64,000 nucleotides of DNA from Chloroflexota bacterium (GCA_014584575.1 JACTMP010000013.1:1-64000), one strand, 5' to 3'. Shown: positions 49,466-58,945, counted from the stretch's first letter. The notes: a model not told the origin generated them from the letters alone. Numbers and translations: made by a program.

Positions 49466-51556
49466 ATGAACCTGACAACCCTCGCCACCTGTAACCTCAA
49501 CCAATGGGCGCTGGATTTTGAGGGCAATTTGCAGCGCATTGCCCAATCCATCCAACTTGCCAAAGCAGCCGGGGCCAAGTATCGCCTGGGGCCGGAACTG
49601 GAAATCTCCGGCTACGGCTGCGAAGACGCTTTCCTGGAAGGAGACACCATCCGGCACTCCTGGGAAGTGCTGGCCGAAATCCTGTCCGGCGACCTGACCG
49701 ACGGCATTTTGTGTGACATCGGTATGCCGGTGATGCACCAGGGGGTGCGGTACAACGGCCGTGTCCTGGCCCTCAACGGCCGTATCCTGCTCATCCGCCC
49801 CAAACTCATCCTGGCCGACGACGGCAACTACCGTGAGCCGCGCTGGTTTGCCGCCTGGCAGCATTTACGCACCGTCGAAGCACACGCCCTGCCGCGTATG
49901 ATCCGGGAAATCACCGGGCAGGAAACGGTACCTTTCGGCGATGCGGCCATTGCCACCCGTGACACCGTGCTGGCCTCGGAAACGTGCGAAGAACTGTTTG
50001 CCGTCGCCAGCCCGCACACCTATCTAGGGCTGGATGGCGTGGAAATCCTGGCAAACGGCTCCGGCTCCCACCACGAACTGCGCAAGCTGCACCGCCGCAT
50101 TGACCTGATCAAAAATGCCACCGCCAAAGGAGGCGGCATCTACCTCTACGCCAACCAGCAAGGATGCGACGGCGGGCGGCTCTACTTTGACGGCTGCGCC
50201 CTGATTGCCGTGAACGGGCAGGTGGTGGCGCAGGGGTCGCAATTTTCGCCAAAAGATGTGGAGGTGGTAACGGCCGTCGTTGACCTGGAAGATGTACGTT
50301 CTTACCGGGGCAGTATAGGCAGCCGCCAGGTGCAGGCCAGCGCCACGCCGCCCGTGCCCCGCATCCTGGTAGATTTCGACCTCACCCATACACCGGATCG
50401 CGCCCCGGCACGGCCAATTGAACTGCGCTACCATACACCAGAGGAGGAAATCGCCTATGGCCCGGCCTGCTGGCTGTGGGATTATTTGCGGCGGTCGGGC
50501 ATGGCCGGCTTTTTCATCCCGCTTTCCGGCGGGGCCGACAGTGCGGCCGTAGCTGCGCAGGTGGGGATCATGTGCCAGATGGTGGTGGCCGAAGTGCAGG
50601 CGGGTAATGCGCAGGTTTTGGCCGATGTGCGGCGGCTGGTGGGTGATGCTACCTACACACCTACGGACGCCGCCGAATTGGCCGGCCGTCTGCTTTTCAC
50701 TGCTTACATGGGCACTAAAAATAGCTCCAAGACGACACGCAAACGGGCAGCGGCGCTGGCAAAACAGATTGGGGCGCGGCACCTGGACATGAATATGGAC
50801 ACGGCCGTAGCCGCCCTCACCAAACTCTTTACCACCCTCACCAAAAAGAAACCGCAATTCAAAGTTCACGGCGGGTCAGATGCCGAAAACCTGGCGCTGC
50901 AAAACATTCAGGCGCGGCTGCGCATGGTATTGTCGTATATGTTGGCGCAATTGTTACCGTGGGTACACGGCCGTAAAGGGTCTTTGCTTGTCCTGGGCAC
51001 AGGCAATGTTGACGAAGCGCTACGTGGCTACCTGACCAAGTATGATTGCAGCAGCGCGGACATCAACCCCATCGGCGGCATCAGCAAGGTAGATTTACGC
51101 CGCTTTTTGGGCTGGGCGGCGGTCAACAAAGGGTATTCCGTTTTGTTAGAAGTGGTCAATGCCGCGCCGACGGCCGAACTGGAACCGATCACCGAAAGCT
51201 ATGCTCAACTGGACGAAGTGGATATGGGCATGACGTATGAGGAGTTGAGCCGCTTTGGGCGGCTGCGCAAAATTGAACGCTGCGGGCCGTTGAGCATGTT
51301 TGAAAAACTGACGGCCGAATGGAATCATTTACCGCCCCATGAAGTGGCCGAAAAAGTGAAACGTTTCTTCACCTATTACGCCATCAACCGGCACAAAGCC
51401 ACCGTACTCACCCCCGCCTATCACGCCGAATCCTACTCACCCGACGACAACCGCTTTGACCTGCGCCAGTTCCTCTACAATGCCCGTTGGTCATGGCAGT
51501 TCCGCCGCATAGATCAGTTAGTGGCGGAGATGGAACGGCATACGGCTAATCACTAA
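49466..51556 (+). CDS. nadE: Glutamine-dependent NAD+ synthetase
   Basis: A 696-residue two-domain enzyme of the eukaryotic/actinobacterial long type. The N-terminal nitrilase-fold glutaminase has the Glu in [12 protein letters not shown], the Lys in [19 protein letters not shown] and the nucleophile Cys in [18 protein letters not shown]. The C-terminal synthetase has the ATP motif [15 protein letters not shown] and [20 protein letters not shown]. It amidates nicotinic acid adenine dinucleotide using ammonia from glutamine. The gene starts 11 bases after a hairpin repeat and lacks a clear ribosome site. Confidence 0.95.
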   Translation: MNLTTLATCNLNQWALDFEGNLQRIAQSIQLAKAAGAKYRLGPELEISGYGCEDAFLEGDTIRHSWEVLAEILSGDLTDGILCDIGMPVMHQGVRYNGRVLALNGRILLIRPKLILADDGNYREPRWFAAWQHLRTVEAHALPRMIREITGQETVPFGDAAIATRDTVLASETCEELFAVASPHTYLGLDGVEILANGSGSHHELRKLHRRIDLIKNATAKGGGIYLYANQQGCDGGRLYFDGCALIAVNGQVVAQGSQFSPKDVEVVTAVVDLEDVRSYRGSIGSRQVQASATPPVPRILVDFDLTHTPDRAPARPIELRYHTPEEEIAYGPACWLWDYLRRSGMAGFFIPLSGGADSAAVAAQVGIMCQMVVAEVQAGNAQVLADVRRLVGDATYTPTDAAELAGRLLFTAYMGTKNSSKTTRKRAAALAKQIGARHLDMNMDTAVAALTKLFTTLTKKKPQFKVHGGSDAENLALQNIQARLRMVLSYMLAQLLPWVHGRKGSLLVLGTGNVDEALRGYLTKYDCSSADINPIGGISKVDLRRFLGWAAVNKGYSVLLEVVNAAPTAELEPITESYAQLDEVDMGMTYEELSRFGRLRKIERCGPLSMFEKLTAEWNHLPPHEVAEKVKRFFTYYAINRHKATVLTPAYHAESYSPDDNRFDLRQFLYNARWSWQFRRIDQLVAEMERHTANH

Positions 51557-51582
51557 ACGCCCTGCCTGCGTTTGCACCGCTT

Positions 51583-52113
51583 CTAGCGCAACCAACGCAC
51601 CGCATTCGCCCGCTTTAGTTCCGCATCCAGGTTCAATTTATACAGTTCCATGTTGGCCGACGGCCGTTTCAAATTGTACGTATTGATGCGCTTATTCAAC
51701 TGCTCGATTTGCGCCAACCATTTCAGGCAGGCGTCGTCCCAGGAGATGGTCAAGCGGTCACGTTCGCTGGGGGTGGTCACGGCCGTGAACCGTTCCCCAT
51801 GCCACGCCCACTTCCGTTCAATTTCGGCGCGTAGTTCGGCCGTTTCCGCCAACACCTGGTTCCGCTCCATAATCCAGGCTGGTGGCACGTCATTCTCCTT
51901 CAGAATAGAATGGGCCAACTCCTGTTCCCCTTCAAAATGATTTTTCGTCAAATTTAGCGGCTTCCCTTTCCCCGGCAAATTATCAAACAGCCCTTTTTCC
52001 ACCCCATCCTGAATAAGCTCCTCCATCAGATCGTTCCAATCGTGCCGCATTCGCTGCTGGTGTTTAGCCTTTTCCACTGCATTTTGCATTGAATCTTTCA
52101 GGTAATCATCCAT
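51583..52113 (-). CDS. DUF1992 (DnaJC28-like) protein
   Basis: A 176-residue protein from ATG 52113, which has GAGGA upstream; the open frame continues to 52167. The DUF1992 core (about 20-90) reads DWNDLMEELIQDGVEKGLFD, then LPGKGKPLNL and the helix VPPAWIMERNQVLAETAELR. It is the domain found in the human J-protein relative DNAJC28 and bacterial YhdN-type proteins, without a J domain here. Function is not established; charged helices suggest a chaperone-like or structural role. It is convergent with nadE. Confidence 0.88.
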   Translation of the reverse strand: MDDYLKDSMQNAVEKAKHQQRMRHDWNDLMEELIQDGVEKGLFDNLPGKGKPLNLTKNHFEGEQELAHSILKENDVPPAWIMERNQVLAETAELRAEIERKWAWHGERFTAVTTPSERDRLTISWDDACLKWLAQIEQLNKRINTYNLKRPSANMELYKLNLDAELKRANAVRWLR

Positions 52114-52509
52114 CTGGTTGTCCTCACAGGTTATATACAACAAGTTTGTGAAAATAAGCACAAACACTATACCATTTTTTAGCAGTGCCAGGCAAGGGGC
52201 ACACCCATTTTAATTGACCCAGGTCAATGGTCCAGGCAATTAGGGCAATCGCATATTCCTCAATGCGGCAGATAAATCTGCACCAACAGAAGGCAAAGTC
52301 GGCCTTCGCCGACTGAAACCCAGCCCACGAAGGTGGGCTTTGCCCTCTGTAGCCGCGATTTTAATCGCCGGGAATTGAGTATGCGATTGCCCTACCAGGC
52401 AAACTAGACTGGCGCTACGCACCACAAATTGTGATAGAATTGGAACTTACGTTCTGACAAATCAAACGCGGCAGGTTTTTGGAAACCCGTCACGTCTCAA
52501 GAGGATACC
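52114..52509. repeat. Gene-free stretch with a 90-bp REP-like element
   Basis: No gene seen. At 52293-52382 the words GCAAAGTCGGCCTTCGCCGAC, AGCCCACGAAGGTGGGCTTTG and GTAGCCGCGATTTTAATCGC follow one another, each forming a small hairpin. A copy in the opposite orientation is at 58768-58867. The rest is the upstream region of uvrB, with its LexA-type box and a degenerate CAGGTTTTTGGAAACCCGTC word. Confidence 0.75.
52435..52454 (+). promoter_or_regulatory. LexA-type SOS box and -10 element ahead of uvrB
   Basis: GAAC-TTAC-GTTC at 52443-52454 fits the GAACN4GTTC core of the Gram-positive LexA (DinR) site. It follows the -10-like TAGAAT (52435-52440), so a bound repressor would cover the transcription start. 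uvrB is a classic SOS gene, which supports the reading. The box lies 56 bases before the uvrB ATG. Confidence 0.65.
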
Positions 52510-54591
52510 ATGCCAAAATTTGAGCTTGTTTCCGACTTCCAACCCATGGGCGACCAGCCCGAAGCCATCATCAAACTCGTAGAAAGCGTCGAAAAAGGCG
52601 ACCGCTTTCAAACCTTGCTGGGAGCCACCGGCACCGGCAAAACCTTCACCATCGCCAACGTCATCCAACAAACACAGCGCCCCACCCTGGTCATCGCCCA
52701 CAACAAAACCCTGGCCGCCCAACTCTACAGCGAATTCCGCGAATTCTTCCCCAAAAACGCTGTCTCCTATTTCGTCAGCTACTACGACTACTACCAGCCC
52801 GAAGCCTACGTCCCTCGCCACGACCTCTACATCGAAAAAGAGACGCAGATCAACGACGAGATCGGCCGGCTGCGTCTGCTGGCTATGTCCAACCTCCTCA
52901 GCCGCGAAGATGTCATCATCGTCGCCTCCGTCTCCTGCATCTACGGCATTGGCAACCCGGAAGCGTGGGGCAAAGTCACCGTGGAAATCGAGCGCGGCAA
53001 AACCTACCGCCGCGACATCCTGCTACGCCATCTGGTAGACATCCAATACGACCGCAACGATCTGGAACTGCGGCGCGGCACCTTCCGCGTGCGCGGCGAT
53101 ACCCTGCAAATCTTCCCCGCCTACGCCGAATCCGCCTACCTGGTGGAATTCTGGGGCGACGAAGTGGAGCGTATCGCCGAATTTGACGCCCTGACCGGCG
53201 AAGTGCTGCTGGAAATGTCCAGAGTCAAAGTATTCCCCGCCCGCGAATTCGTCACCGACGAAGACAAGCTGCACCAGGCCATTGAAGACATTGACCGGGA
53301 ATTGCAGGAGCGCATTTCCTGGTTCAAATCACAGAACATGCTGCTGGAAGCGCAGCGCATTGAGCAGCGCACCAGTTATGACCTGGAAATGCTGCGCGAA
53401 ATTGGCTTCACCTCCGGCATCGAAAACTACAGCCGCCACCTGGATCAACGGGATGAAGGCACGCCGCCCTGGACGCTGCTGGACTACTTCCCCGGCAACT
53501 ACCTGCTGGTCATTGACGAAAGCCACATCAGCATACCCCAAATTCGCGGCATGTACGCCGGCGACAAAAGCCGTAAACAAACCCTGGTAGATTATGGCTT
53601 CCGCCTGCCCAGCGCCATGGACAACCGCCCGCTGAACTTTGAAGAGTTTGGTGAGCGGGTGCATCAGGCCATTTTCACCAGCGCCACCCCCGGCCCGTTT
53701 GAAATGGAACATTCGGCTGAAGTGGTGCGGCAAGTTATCCGTCCCACCGGCGTGTTAGACCCGGAAGTGGAAGTGCGCCCGGTACGCGGGCAGGTAGATG
53801 ATTTGCTTGGCGAAATCCACCAGCGCACCGAACGGGGCGAACGGGTGCTGGTAACGACGCTGACCAAACGCATGGCAGAAGACCTGGCCGACTACCTGCT
53901 GGAAATGGGGGTGAAAGTCCACTATCTGCATTCAGAAGTACACACCATCGAGCGCACCGAAATTTTGCGTGATTTGCGCATGGGCGTGTTTGATGTGGTG
54001 GTCGGCATCAACCTGCTCCGCGAAGGGCTGGATTTGCCGGAAGTGTCGCTGGTGGCTATTTTGGATGCCGACAAGGAAGGGTTTTTGCGCTCCGGCACAT
54101 CCCTCATTCAGACCATTGGCCGGGCGGCGCGGCATGTGGAAGGTAAGGTCATCATGTATGCGGACAAGATGACCGACTCGATGAAGATGGCGATTGATGA
54201 GACCAACCGCCGCCGCGCCGTGCAGCAGGCGTATAACGAGGAACACGGCATTGAACCACGCAGCATCCACAAAGCGGTGCGTGACCTGACGGATGACATC
54301 ACCCATGAGAAAGAACTGGCGCTGGCCGAAAAGCAGGCCGGGTACACCACCGTGGCCGACCTGCCCAAAGATGAACTGCACAAGATCATCACCGAACTGG
54401 AAAAGCAGATGAAGGCGGCGGCGCAGGCGCTGGAGTTTGAAAAAGCGGCCCAACTGCGCGACCAGATCGTGGAATTGCGGCAACTGATGGTGTTGAAAGA
54501 AGCGGGCGCGGATGGCGACCTGCCCGCCTGGGAACGGATGCGGCGGCTGGACGCAGCCGGGATTTCTTACGAGATCGGTGAGTACGAATAG
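52510..54591 (+). CDS. uvrB: Excinuclease ABC subunit B
   Basis: A 693-residue UvrB of nucleotide excision repair. It shows Walker [16 protein letters not shown] (K44), the damage-sensing beta-hairpin [20 protein letters not shown], the DESH box [18 protein letters not shown], helicase motifs V and VI ([29 protein letters not shown]) and the C-terminal UVR motif ([20 protein letters not shown]). Length is typical. GAGGATACC precedes the ATG. It is probably under LexA control through the box at 52443. A perfect 15-bp hairpin follows the stop codon. Confidence 0.97.
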   Translation: MPKFELVSDFQPMGDQPEAIIKLVESVEKGDRFQTLLGATGTGKTFTIANVIQQTQRPTLVIAHNKTLAAQLYSEFREFFPKNAVSYFVSYYDYYQPEAYVPRHDLYIEKETQINDEIGRLRLLAMSNLLSREDVIIVASVSCIYGIGNPEAWGKVTVEIERGKTYRRDILLRHLVDIQYDRNDLELRRGTFRVRGDTLQIFPAYAESAYLVEFWGDEVERIAEFDALTGEVLLEMSRVKVFPAREFVTDEDKLHQAIEDIDRELQERISWFKSQNMLLEAQRIEQRTSYDLEMLREIGFTSGIENYSRHLDQRDEGTPPWTLLDYFPGNYLLVIDESHISIPQIRGMYAGDKSRKQTLVDYGFRLPSAMDNRPLNFEEFGERVHQAIFTSATPGPFEMEHSAEVVRQVIRPTGVLDPEVEVRPVRGQVDDLLGEIHQRTERGERVLVTTLTKRMAEDLADYLLEMGVKVHYLHSEVHTIERTEILRDLRMGVFDVVVGINLLREGLDLPEVSLVAILDADKEGFLRSGTSLIQTIGRAARHVEGKVIMYADKMTDSMKMAIDETNRRRAVQQAYNEEHGIEPRSIHKAVRDLTDDITHEKELALAEKQAGYTTVADLPKDELHKIITELEKQMKAAAQALEFEKAAQLRDQIVELRQLMVLKEAGADGDLPAWERMRRLDAAGISYEIGEYE

Positions 54592-54599
54592 CTGCCGCC

Positions 54600-54632
54600 A
54601 GACATCCGATTTCTTCGAGAAATCGGATGTCT
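54600..54632. repeat. AGACATCCGATTTCT hairpin, copy 2
   Basis: AGACATCCGATTTCT and AGAAATCGGATGTCT are perfect 15-bp arms around TCG, nine bases after the uvrB stop. It is identical in the stem to 27891-27923. It has no T run. Confidence 0.85.
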
Positions 54633-54665
54633 TCTGAGAACATATTGGCATAGGAGAATTCACGC

Positions 54666-55415
54666 ATGGATTTAATTTTTCTGCATGGCGGCGGCGATAA
54701 AGCCGAAAGCCGCCAGGATACTTTTGGGCGATTTGCCGCCGCTGCGTTGGCCGGTGATTCCGGCCACATCGCCCTGGTTATTGCTGAAGCGAATGAACAA
54801 GACGCCCACGAAAGCTGGCAGGCTTACAGCGCCATCTTCACGGCATCCGGGGTTTTACCGGAACAGTTGCAGCCGCTTTACACGTCTGCCGCCGCCCCGT
54901 TGACTTACGATAGGGTGGCGCAGAACGCACCCTCTGGCCTGTTTGTCTGTGGCGGTGTGACCCCGTATTACCATCAAGCCGTCTGCGCCGACCCTGGCTG
55001 GGTTGCTTATTTGCAGGCGGCACATATTCCTTATGGTGGCACGTCGGCGGGTGCGGCTATCGTGGCCCAACAGGCCATTTTGGGTGGCTGGCAGGCCAAA
55101 CGGCAGGGCACGGCACGCGAGATTTTGTTTGTCGGCGCGGGCGAAGGGCTGAATCCCCTGACGGTGCGTCCGGGGTTGGGTCTTGTGCCCTTTGCGGTGG
55201 ACGTTCATGCCAGCCAGATGGGAACGCTGACCCGGCTGATTCATGCGGTCGAATTGGGGCTGGTGGGCGAGGGGTGGGCGATTGATGAAAATACGATGAT
55301 GGTGGTCAACGGCCGTGCCCCCCACATACACGGTCTCGGCCATTGTTACCACGTCACCCGCGCCGCCAATGGGCTGGTGCAGGTGATTATTCACACCACT
55401 ACCGATAGTCGCTGA
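54666..55415 (+). CDS. Cyanophycinase-like peptidase S51 family protein
   Basis: A 249-residue protein. The serine nucleophile sits in PYGGTSAGAAIVAQ (S127), the nucleophile elbow of the S51/cyanophycinase class of glutamine-amidotransferase-like serine peptidases. FVCGGVTPYYHQ marks the conserved Gly-Gly turn ahead of it. Cyanophycinases cleave beta-Asp-Arg from cyanophycin; other relatives are aspartyl dipeptidases. No cyanophycin synthetase gene is visible, so the substrate is open. The acetyltransferase gene overlaps its stop (TGATG), indicating translational coupling. Confidence 0.82.
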   Translation: MDLIFLHGGGDKAESRQDTFGRFAAAALAGDSGHIALVIAEANEQDAHESWQAYSAIFTASGVLPEQLQPLYTSAAAPLTYDRVAQNAPSGLFVCGGVTPYYHQAVCADPGWVAYLQAAHIPYGGTSAGAAIVAQQAILGGWQAKRQGTAREILFVGAGEGLNPLTVRPGLGLVPFAVDVHASQMGTLTRLIHAVELGLVGEGWAIDENTMMVVNGRAPHIHGLGHCYHVTRAANGLVQVIIHTTTDSR

Positions 55416-55849
55416 TGAACAAAATGCAGATTGAGATTGACCCCTCACCCACGCCAGAAGATGAACTGGTGGTTTGGGATGGGCTGCGCCGGTATAACGA
55501 AGCCCACGTGCCCGGCGGCAAGGATTCCGCCTTTGCCGTGTTTCTGCGCGGCGTGGATGGCGCCATTCATGGCGGCGTCCTGGCCAGAGCGGGGCGGGGC
55601 TGGCTGCACATTAGCTCGCTGTGGATAGAGGCTGGTTTGCGGGGACAGGGGTATGGCCGGCAGTTGATGACCGCCGCCGAAGCTGAGGGGCGGCAGCGCG
55701 GCTGCCACAGCGCCTACCTGGATACTTTCAGTTTTCAGGCGCCAGATTTTTATAAGCATTGCGGCTATGAGATATTTGGCGTCCTGGAAGCATTCCCGGA
55801 AGGGCACCAGCGATTTTTCATGTGTAAGTCGCTGAATATTGATGCGTGA
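55415..55849 (+). CDS. GNAT-family N-acetyltransferase
   Basis: A 144-residue single-domain GNAT protein. The acetyl-CoA loop is IEAGLRGQGYGRQLM (RGQGYG), and the C-terminal half has CHSAYLDTFSFQAPDFYKHC and GYEIFG, the usual Asn/Tyr helix and final strand. The pattern VFLRGVDGAIHGGVLAR resembles the small acetyltransferases annotated as YhhY/ElaA-like, but the substrate is unknown. Its ATG overlaps the peptidase stop codon by one base, so the two are cotranscribed. A GTGATGC repeat follows the stop. Confidence 0.87.
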   Translation: MNKMQIEIDPSPTPEDELVVWDGLRRYNEAHVPGGKDSAFAVFLRGVDGAIHGGVLARAGRGWLHISSLWIEAGLRGQGYGRQLMTAAEAEGRQRGCHSAYLDTFSFQAPDFYKHCGYEIFGVLEAFPEGHQRFFMCKSLNIDA

Positions 55850-55897
55850 TGCGTGACACGTGATGCGTGACCAGAGGCAGCTCACGCATCACGTGAT
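55843..55897. repeat. GTGATGC heptamer hairpin
   Basis: GATGCGTGATGCGTGACACG and TGATGCGTGACC are followed by GCTCACGCATCACGTGA. It starts in the acetyltransferase stop codon region and lies between convergent genes. Confidence 0.75.
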
Positions 55898-55908
55898 ATG
55901 TGTACTTG

Positions 55909-56682
55909 CTAAACAAGCTCAGGCGCAACGGCCGTTTCCCGACCTGCTACCTCATTACCCGCCTTTGCCCACAAATTGCCGCGCAGCACCCGCCACATAA
56001 TGCCCGGCTTTATCACACTCGGTGGTGACTCAACCAGATTGACCACCTTCAGAAAAGCCACCGAAACAACAGGGTCATGTTGGGCGGCGTGGTGCAGTTT
56101 GCTGATATACCAGTTGATGAAGCGCACCATGCCGTTGCGCGGCCCTGCCACTTCGGGGAAGCGCAGGTCATTGCCAACGGCCGTACTCCAGGGAATGTCA
56201 ATAATCTTGCCCGCCTGCTTAAAGAAGCGCTCCGCCAGCCGGTCGTCTCCCTGTGCCAGGCAGTCGTCCAACGCCGCCGATTCCAGCGCCGCCACCGACA
56301 TCCCCTGCCCATACACGGGGTTAAAGCTGGCCAGCGCATCGCCCATAACCAGGTATCCCTGTGGAAAGCGCGCCAGCCGGTCATAACGGCGGCGCAGATT
56401 AGACGGGATTTTGTGCGTCGCCGGTTCGGTCAGAGGCTCGGCGTCTTTGATCACCTGGTAAATGGCCGGGGTGTCCAGACCGCGCCCGGCTTCCTCAGCT
56501 ATTTGGGCATACTCCCGCAGCAGCGTCGTTTTGCCCATGCCGCCAGGGCCAACCAGGTGCAGCACGGCAAAATCGGGCACATCCCGGCCCAGGGCGGCGC
56601 GGAACAGTTCCAGTTCGGCACGGCGGCCGACAAAACGCTGGCGGCGCGCCTGGGTCAGACGGTTAGCGAGTCGAGAGGCCAT
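55909..56682 (-). CDS. Chimeric reading frame: AAA/NTPase start joined to FAD-oxidoreductase end
   Basis: A 257-residue frame made of two unrelated pieces. Residues 1-66 are the start of an AAA/MalT-like NTPase: FVGRRAELELFRAAL and the P-loop LVGPGGMGKTTLLREY (K51), with no Walker B or sensor after it. From about residue 70 the sequence is the C-terminal part of an FAD-dependent monooxygenase: GYLVMGDALASFNPVYGQGM (flavin-contacting GD motif at 114-115) and the helical tail, without its N-terminal GxGxxG domain. Neither half looks functional alone. A deletion fusing two genes, or an assembly join near 56475, would explain it. The start lies 11 bases from an inverted-repeat element. Confidence 0.75.
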   Translation of the reverse strand: MASRLANRLTQARRQRFVGRRAELELFRAALGRDVPDFAVLHLVGPGGMGKTTLLREYAQIAEEAGRGLDTPAIYQVIKDAEPLTEPATHKIPSNLRRRYDRLARFPQGYLVMGDALASFNPVYGQGMSVAALESAALDDCLAQGDDRLAERFFKQAGKIIDIPWSTAVGNDLRFPEVAGPRNGMVRFINWYISKLHHAAQHDPVVSVAFLKVVNLVESPPSVIKPGIMWRVLRGNLWAKAGNEVAGRETAVAPELV

Positions 56683-56692
56683 GGGGGAAATT

Positions 56693-56760
56693 AGTGAGCG
56701 TCTAAAAACAACCTCCCACTTTAGAAGTTCAACTTCTCTGAAGAAGTTGAACTTCTGGCT
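56693..56760. repeat. AGTGAGCGTCTAAAAACAAC element (left copy) and GAAGTTGAACTTC hairpin
   Basis: AGTGAGCGTCTAAAAACAAC plus CTCCCA (56693-56718) is repeated in inverse orientation at 58657-58682 with 24 of 26 bases equal, so the pair brackets the MFS gene. Directly next to it AGAAGTTCAACTTCT and GAAGTTGAACTTCT (about 56726-56757) form a hairpin. Confidence 0.8.
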
Positions 56761-56839
56761 AGAACTTATTATTAGGTGGTTACTTAGGAATTAGGAATTA
56801 GGAAATATGAACTTGCCTCTGCGGTGGTGAGCATGGGGC

Positions 56840-58429
56840 TTATCCACCCAGGATCATGCCTTCTGCCGAGTTGGACGGTTCGGGTTCAGGCAGCCTGACC
56901 ATGCGGATGGAATCAACCAGACCTAAGAGGGCCGCCAGCAGCGGCACCAATAAGGCCACCTGCAAGGCCAGATGCCGCGCTTCGGTGTTGATACGAATAA
57001 TCTCCGCTTGCACGTCGGTCGGGTGCCCCGCTAATTGGGTCACCAGCTGCGTGTTGCTCATAACCTGCGCGTCTTCTTCCAGCGCGACGGCCACCTGCTG
57101 CTGCTCGTCCGGCGACAGCACCGTGCTGGATTCGGCCATGTTGGTAAAGGAGAGAGACAGGGCAGCCAGCATGATGGCCCCGGCAAACGCCAGCCCAAAC
57201 GAAAGCCCAAACGATCCCCCGGCCGAATTGACGCCCGCGGCTTCACTAACCCGCTCTTCGGAAATGGGTGAGAGGGTGTAGTTGTTCAACTGCGACACCA
57301 ACAGACCTAACCCGGCGCCGGTGATGATCAGGGGAATGGCAAAAATCAGACCCGAATCGGCGCGGGGAATCAGGGGAATCAAGAGGAAAACGCCCAGCGC
57401 CAATGCAGCAAAGCCGGCACGGATAACGACGCTGCCACGCCGTTTACCGGCACCACGCCCGGCCAGGAGGGCGACAAGAAACATGCTGAGGGAGAGAGGG
57501 GCGATGGCCAGACCCGTTTGCATGGCATTGTATTCAAACACCATTTGGAAATAGATAGGGAGGGCAATCATCATGCCGCCGAGGGCGATGTTTTGCATCG
57601 TTTGCCCGGTAATGCCCAGGCGAAAGTATATCGAACGGAATAAATCGGGATCGATCAGCGCCGGTTTTTCCTGTTTTTTGCGCCGCACCAGCCATTGGGC
57701 AAAGATGAACATGGCAACCACACCAATAACCATCAGCAGGCCCACCGCTTCGCCGCCTTCTTGCCAGACCAGGATGCTGAGGACAATACCACCCATGCCA
57801 AAGACGGAAAGAATGGCTCCCACCACATCTACCTCACGAGGGCCGGTGTAGGGCACATCCTTGATGAGTTTGATGTTGATCAGGACGATGGCGATGATGA
57901 CCACTTCCATGAAGAAGCCAACGCGCCAGGAGAGATAGGTGGTAATGAAGCCACCCAACAGTGGGCCAACGGCCGCCGCAATAGCCGCCGCCGCGCCGAC
58001 CAGCGCGTAGGCTTTCTTTTGGGCGGCGCCTTCAAAGTTGCCGTGTACCAGGGATTGCATGGCGGGCAGCAATAACGAAGCGCCTAATCCACCAATAATG
58101 GCCCAAAAAATGATGACCCAGGTGATGCTTTGGGTGAAGGCCATGGTGAGCGCACCGAGGGCATACGCACACAGGCCAATGATGTAGGCGCGTTTACGGC
58201 CGTATAAATCCCCCATCTTGCTGCCAATGAGAATGAACGCCGCCGAGACCAGCGCTTCCAGGGCAATGGCCGCCTGAATGTTGCTGACGGTTGTGCCCAG
58301 GTCGTTGACGATGGCGGAAATGGAGACGTTCATAATGGACGTGTCCACCACCAAGACAAACATGGCCATCGCCAACAGGATCGCCAGCCTGTTGTTTTTT
58401 TTGTTATCTACTCCGGTACCTGTTGTCAT
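56840..58429 (-). CDS. DHA2-family MFS transporter
   Basis: A 529-residue drug:H+ antiporter-like protein with 14 predicted helices. ATG 58429 has GAGGAA upstream; the frame is open to 58567. Helix 1 with MFVLVVDTSIMNVSISAI, the A motif GSKMGDLYGRKRAY in loop 2-3, and the C motif LLGGFITTYLSWRVGFFMEV (about helix 5-6) are DHA2 features. The last loop (about 430-470) is large and acidic. It may export drugs, dyes or metabolites; the substrate is unknown. It is flanked on both sides by the AGTRAGCGTCTAAAAACAAC element. Confidence 0.92.
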   Translation of the reverse strand: MTTGTGVDNKKNNRLAILLAMAMFVLVVDTSIMNVSISAIVNDLGTTVSNIQAAIALEALVSAAFILIGSKMGDLYGRKRAYIIGLCAYALGALTMAFTQSITWVIIFWAIIGGLGASLLLPAMQSLVHGNFEGAAQKKAYALVGAAAAIAAAVGPLLGGFITTYLSWRVGFFMEVVIIAIVLINIKLIKDVPYTGPREVDVVGAILSVFGMGGIVLSILVWQEGGEAVGLLMVIGVVAMFIFAQWLVRRKKQEKPALIDPDLFRSIYFRLGITGQTMQNIALGGMMIALPIYFQMVFEYNAMQTGLAIAPLSLSMFLVALLAGRGAGKRRGSVVIRAGFAALALGVFLLIPLIPRADSGLIFAIPLIITGAGLGLLVSQLNNYTLSPISEERVSEAAGVNSAGGSFGLSFGLAFAGAIMLAALSLSFTNMAESSTVLSPDEQQQVAVALEEDAQVMSNTQLVTQLAGHPTDVQAEIIRINTEARHLALQVALLVPLLAALLGLVDSIRMVRLPEPEPSNSAEGMILGG

Positions 58430-58682
58430 TATTCCTCGCTTCCTTCTTGTCCAACCAGGTTTGAGAACTGCGGCGGTTGTGTTCCGGGGATTGATTATAT
58501 CCAGATGTAGCAAGAGACAAAAAGTGGGGTACGGCCGTGTCAGGGCGACTGCATACTTAGTAAGCATCCATTTATTACTTCTCCCCGACAGAGATTAAGA
58601 GATTAAGAGGTTAGGAGATTGGCAATCTCTTAATCTCTTAGTCTCCTAATCTCAGATGGGAAGTTGTTTTTAGACGCTTACT

Positions 58683-58766
58683 TAGTAGATCGAAGCGGAG
58701 TGGGTATCATCTAATGCGAACCGGTGGGCATCTGAGGATGCCCACTCCTCCCATTTCGATCTACTG
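58683..58766. repeat. 84-bp REP-like element, copy 2
   Basis: Same orientation as 41963-42046. AGTAGATCGAA at the left and TTCGATCTACT at the right are perfect 11-bp terminal inverted repeats here. The inner GTGGGCATC...GGATGCCCAC hairpin is retained, while the other (TGGGTATCATCTAATGCGAA) has decayed. Confidence 0.88.
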
Positions 58767-58767
58767 A

Positions 58768-58867
58768 TACTCAATTCCCGGCAATTGAAATCGCGGCTAC
58801 AAACAACAAAGCCCCCTTCACCTGGTTCAGGTGGCACCCACTTTTAGTTGGCGAAGGCCGACTTTGC
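58768..58867. repeat. REP-like element, inverse copy of 52293-52382
   Basis: ACTCAATTCCCGGCAATTGA, AATCGCGGCTAC, CAAAGCCC and GGCGAAGGCCGACTTTGC match the reverse complement of the element upstream of uvrB, with extra bases in the middle (CACCTGGTTCAGGTG hairpin). Confidence 0.8.
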
Positions 58868-58945
58868 AATTCTTGGCGCGGTTTGAACTGCCAGCTAAAA
58901 TGCGATTATGCCTTTCGGTGGAGTAATAAAGAGACAGGTGCATAG

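Larger units (their letters stand above)
58430..58945. repeat. Gene-free repeat cluster upstream of the MFS gene
   Basis: No gene seen. In order: an AGATTAAG/CTTAATCTC heptamer hairpin (58587-58653), the inverted AGTAAGCGTCTAAAAACAAC element (58657-58682), the 84-bp REP-like element (58683-58766) and an inverse copy of the 52293 element (58768-58867). Four repeat families abut with almost no unique sequence, which suggests repeated insertion at one site. Confidence 0.82.

Noticed and set aside
54666..55415. Cyanophycin metabolism
   Set aside because: Only the S51 peptidase is present; no cyanophycin synthetase is visible, so I keep the call at family level.
41963..58867. Repeat clusters considered as insertion sequences
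   Set aside because: No transposase frame lies within or next to them; they are too short and hairpin-rich, so REP/MITE-like is the better description.
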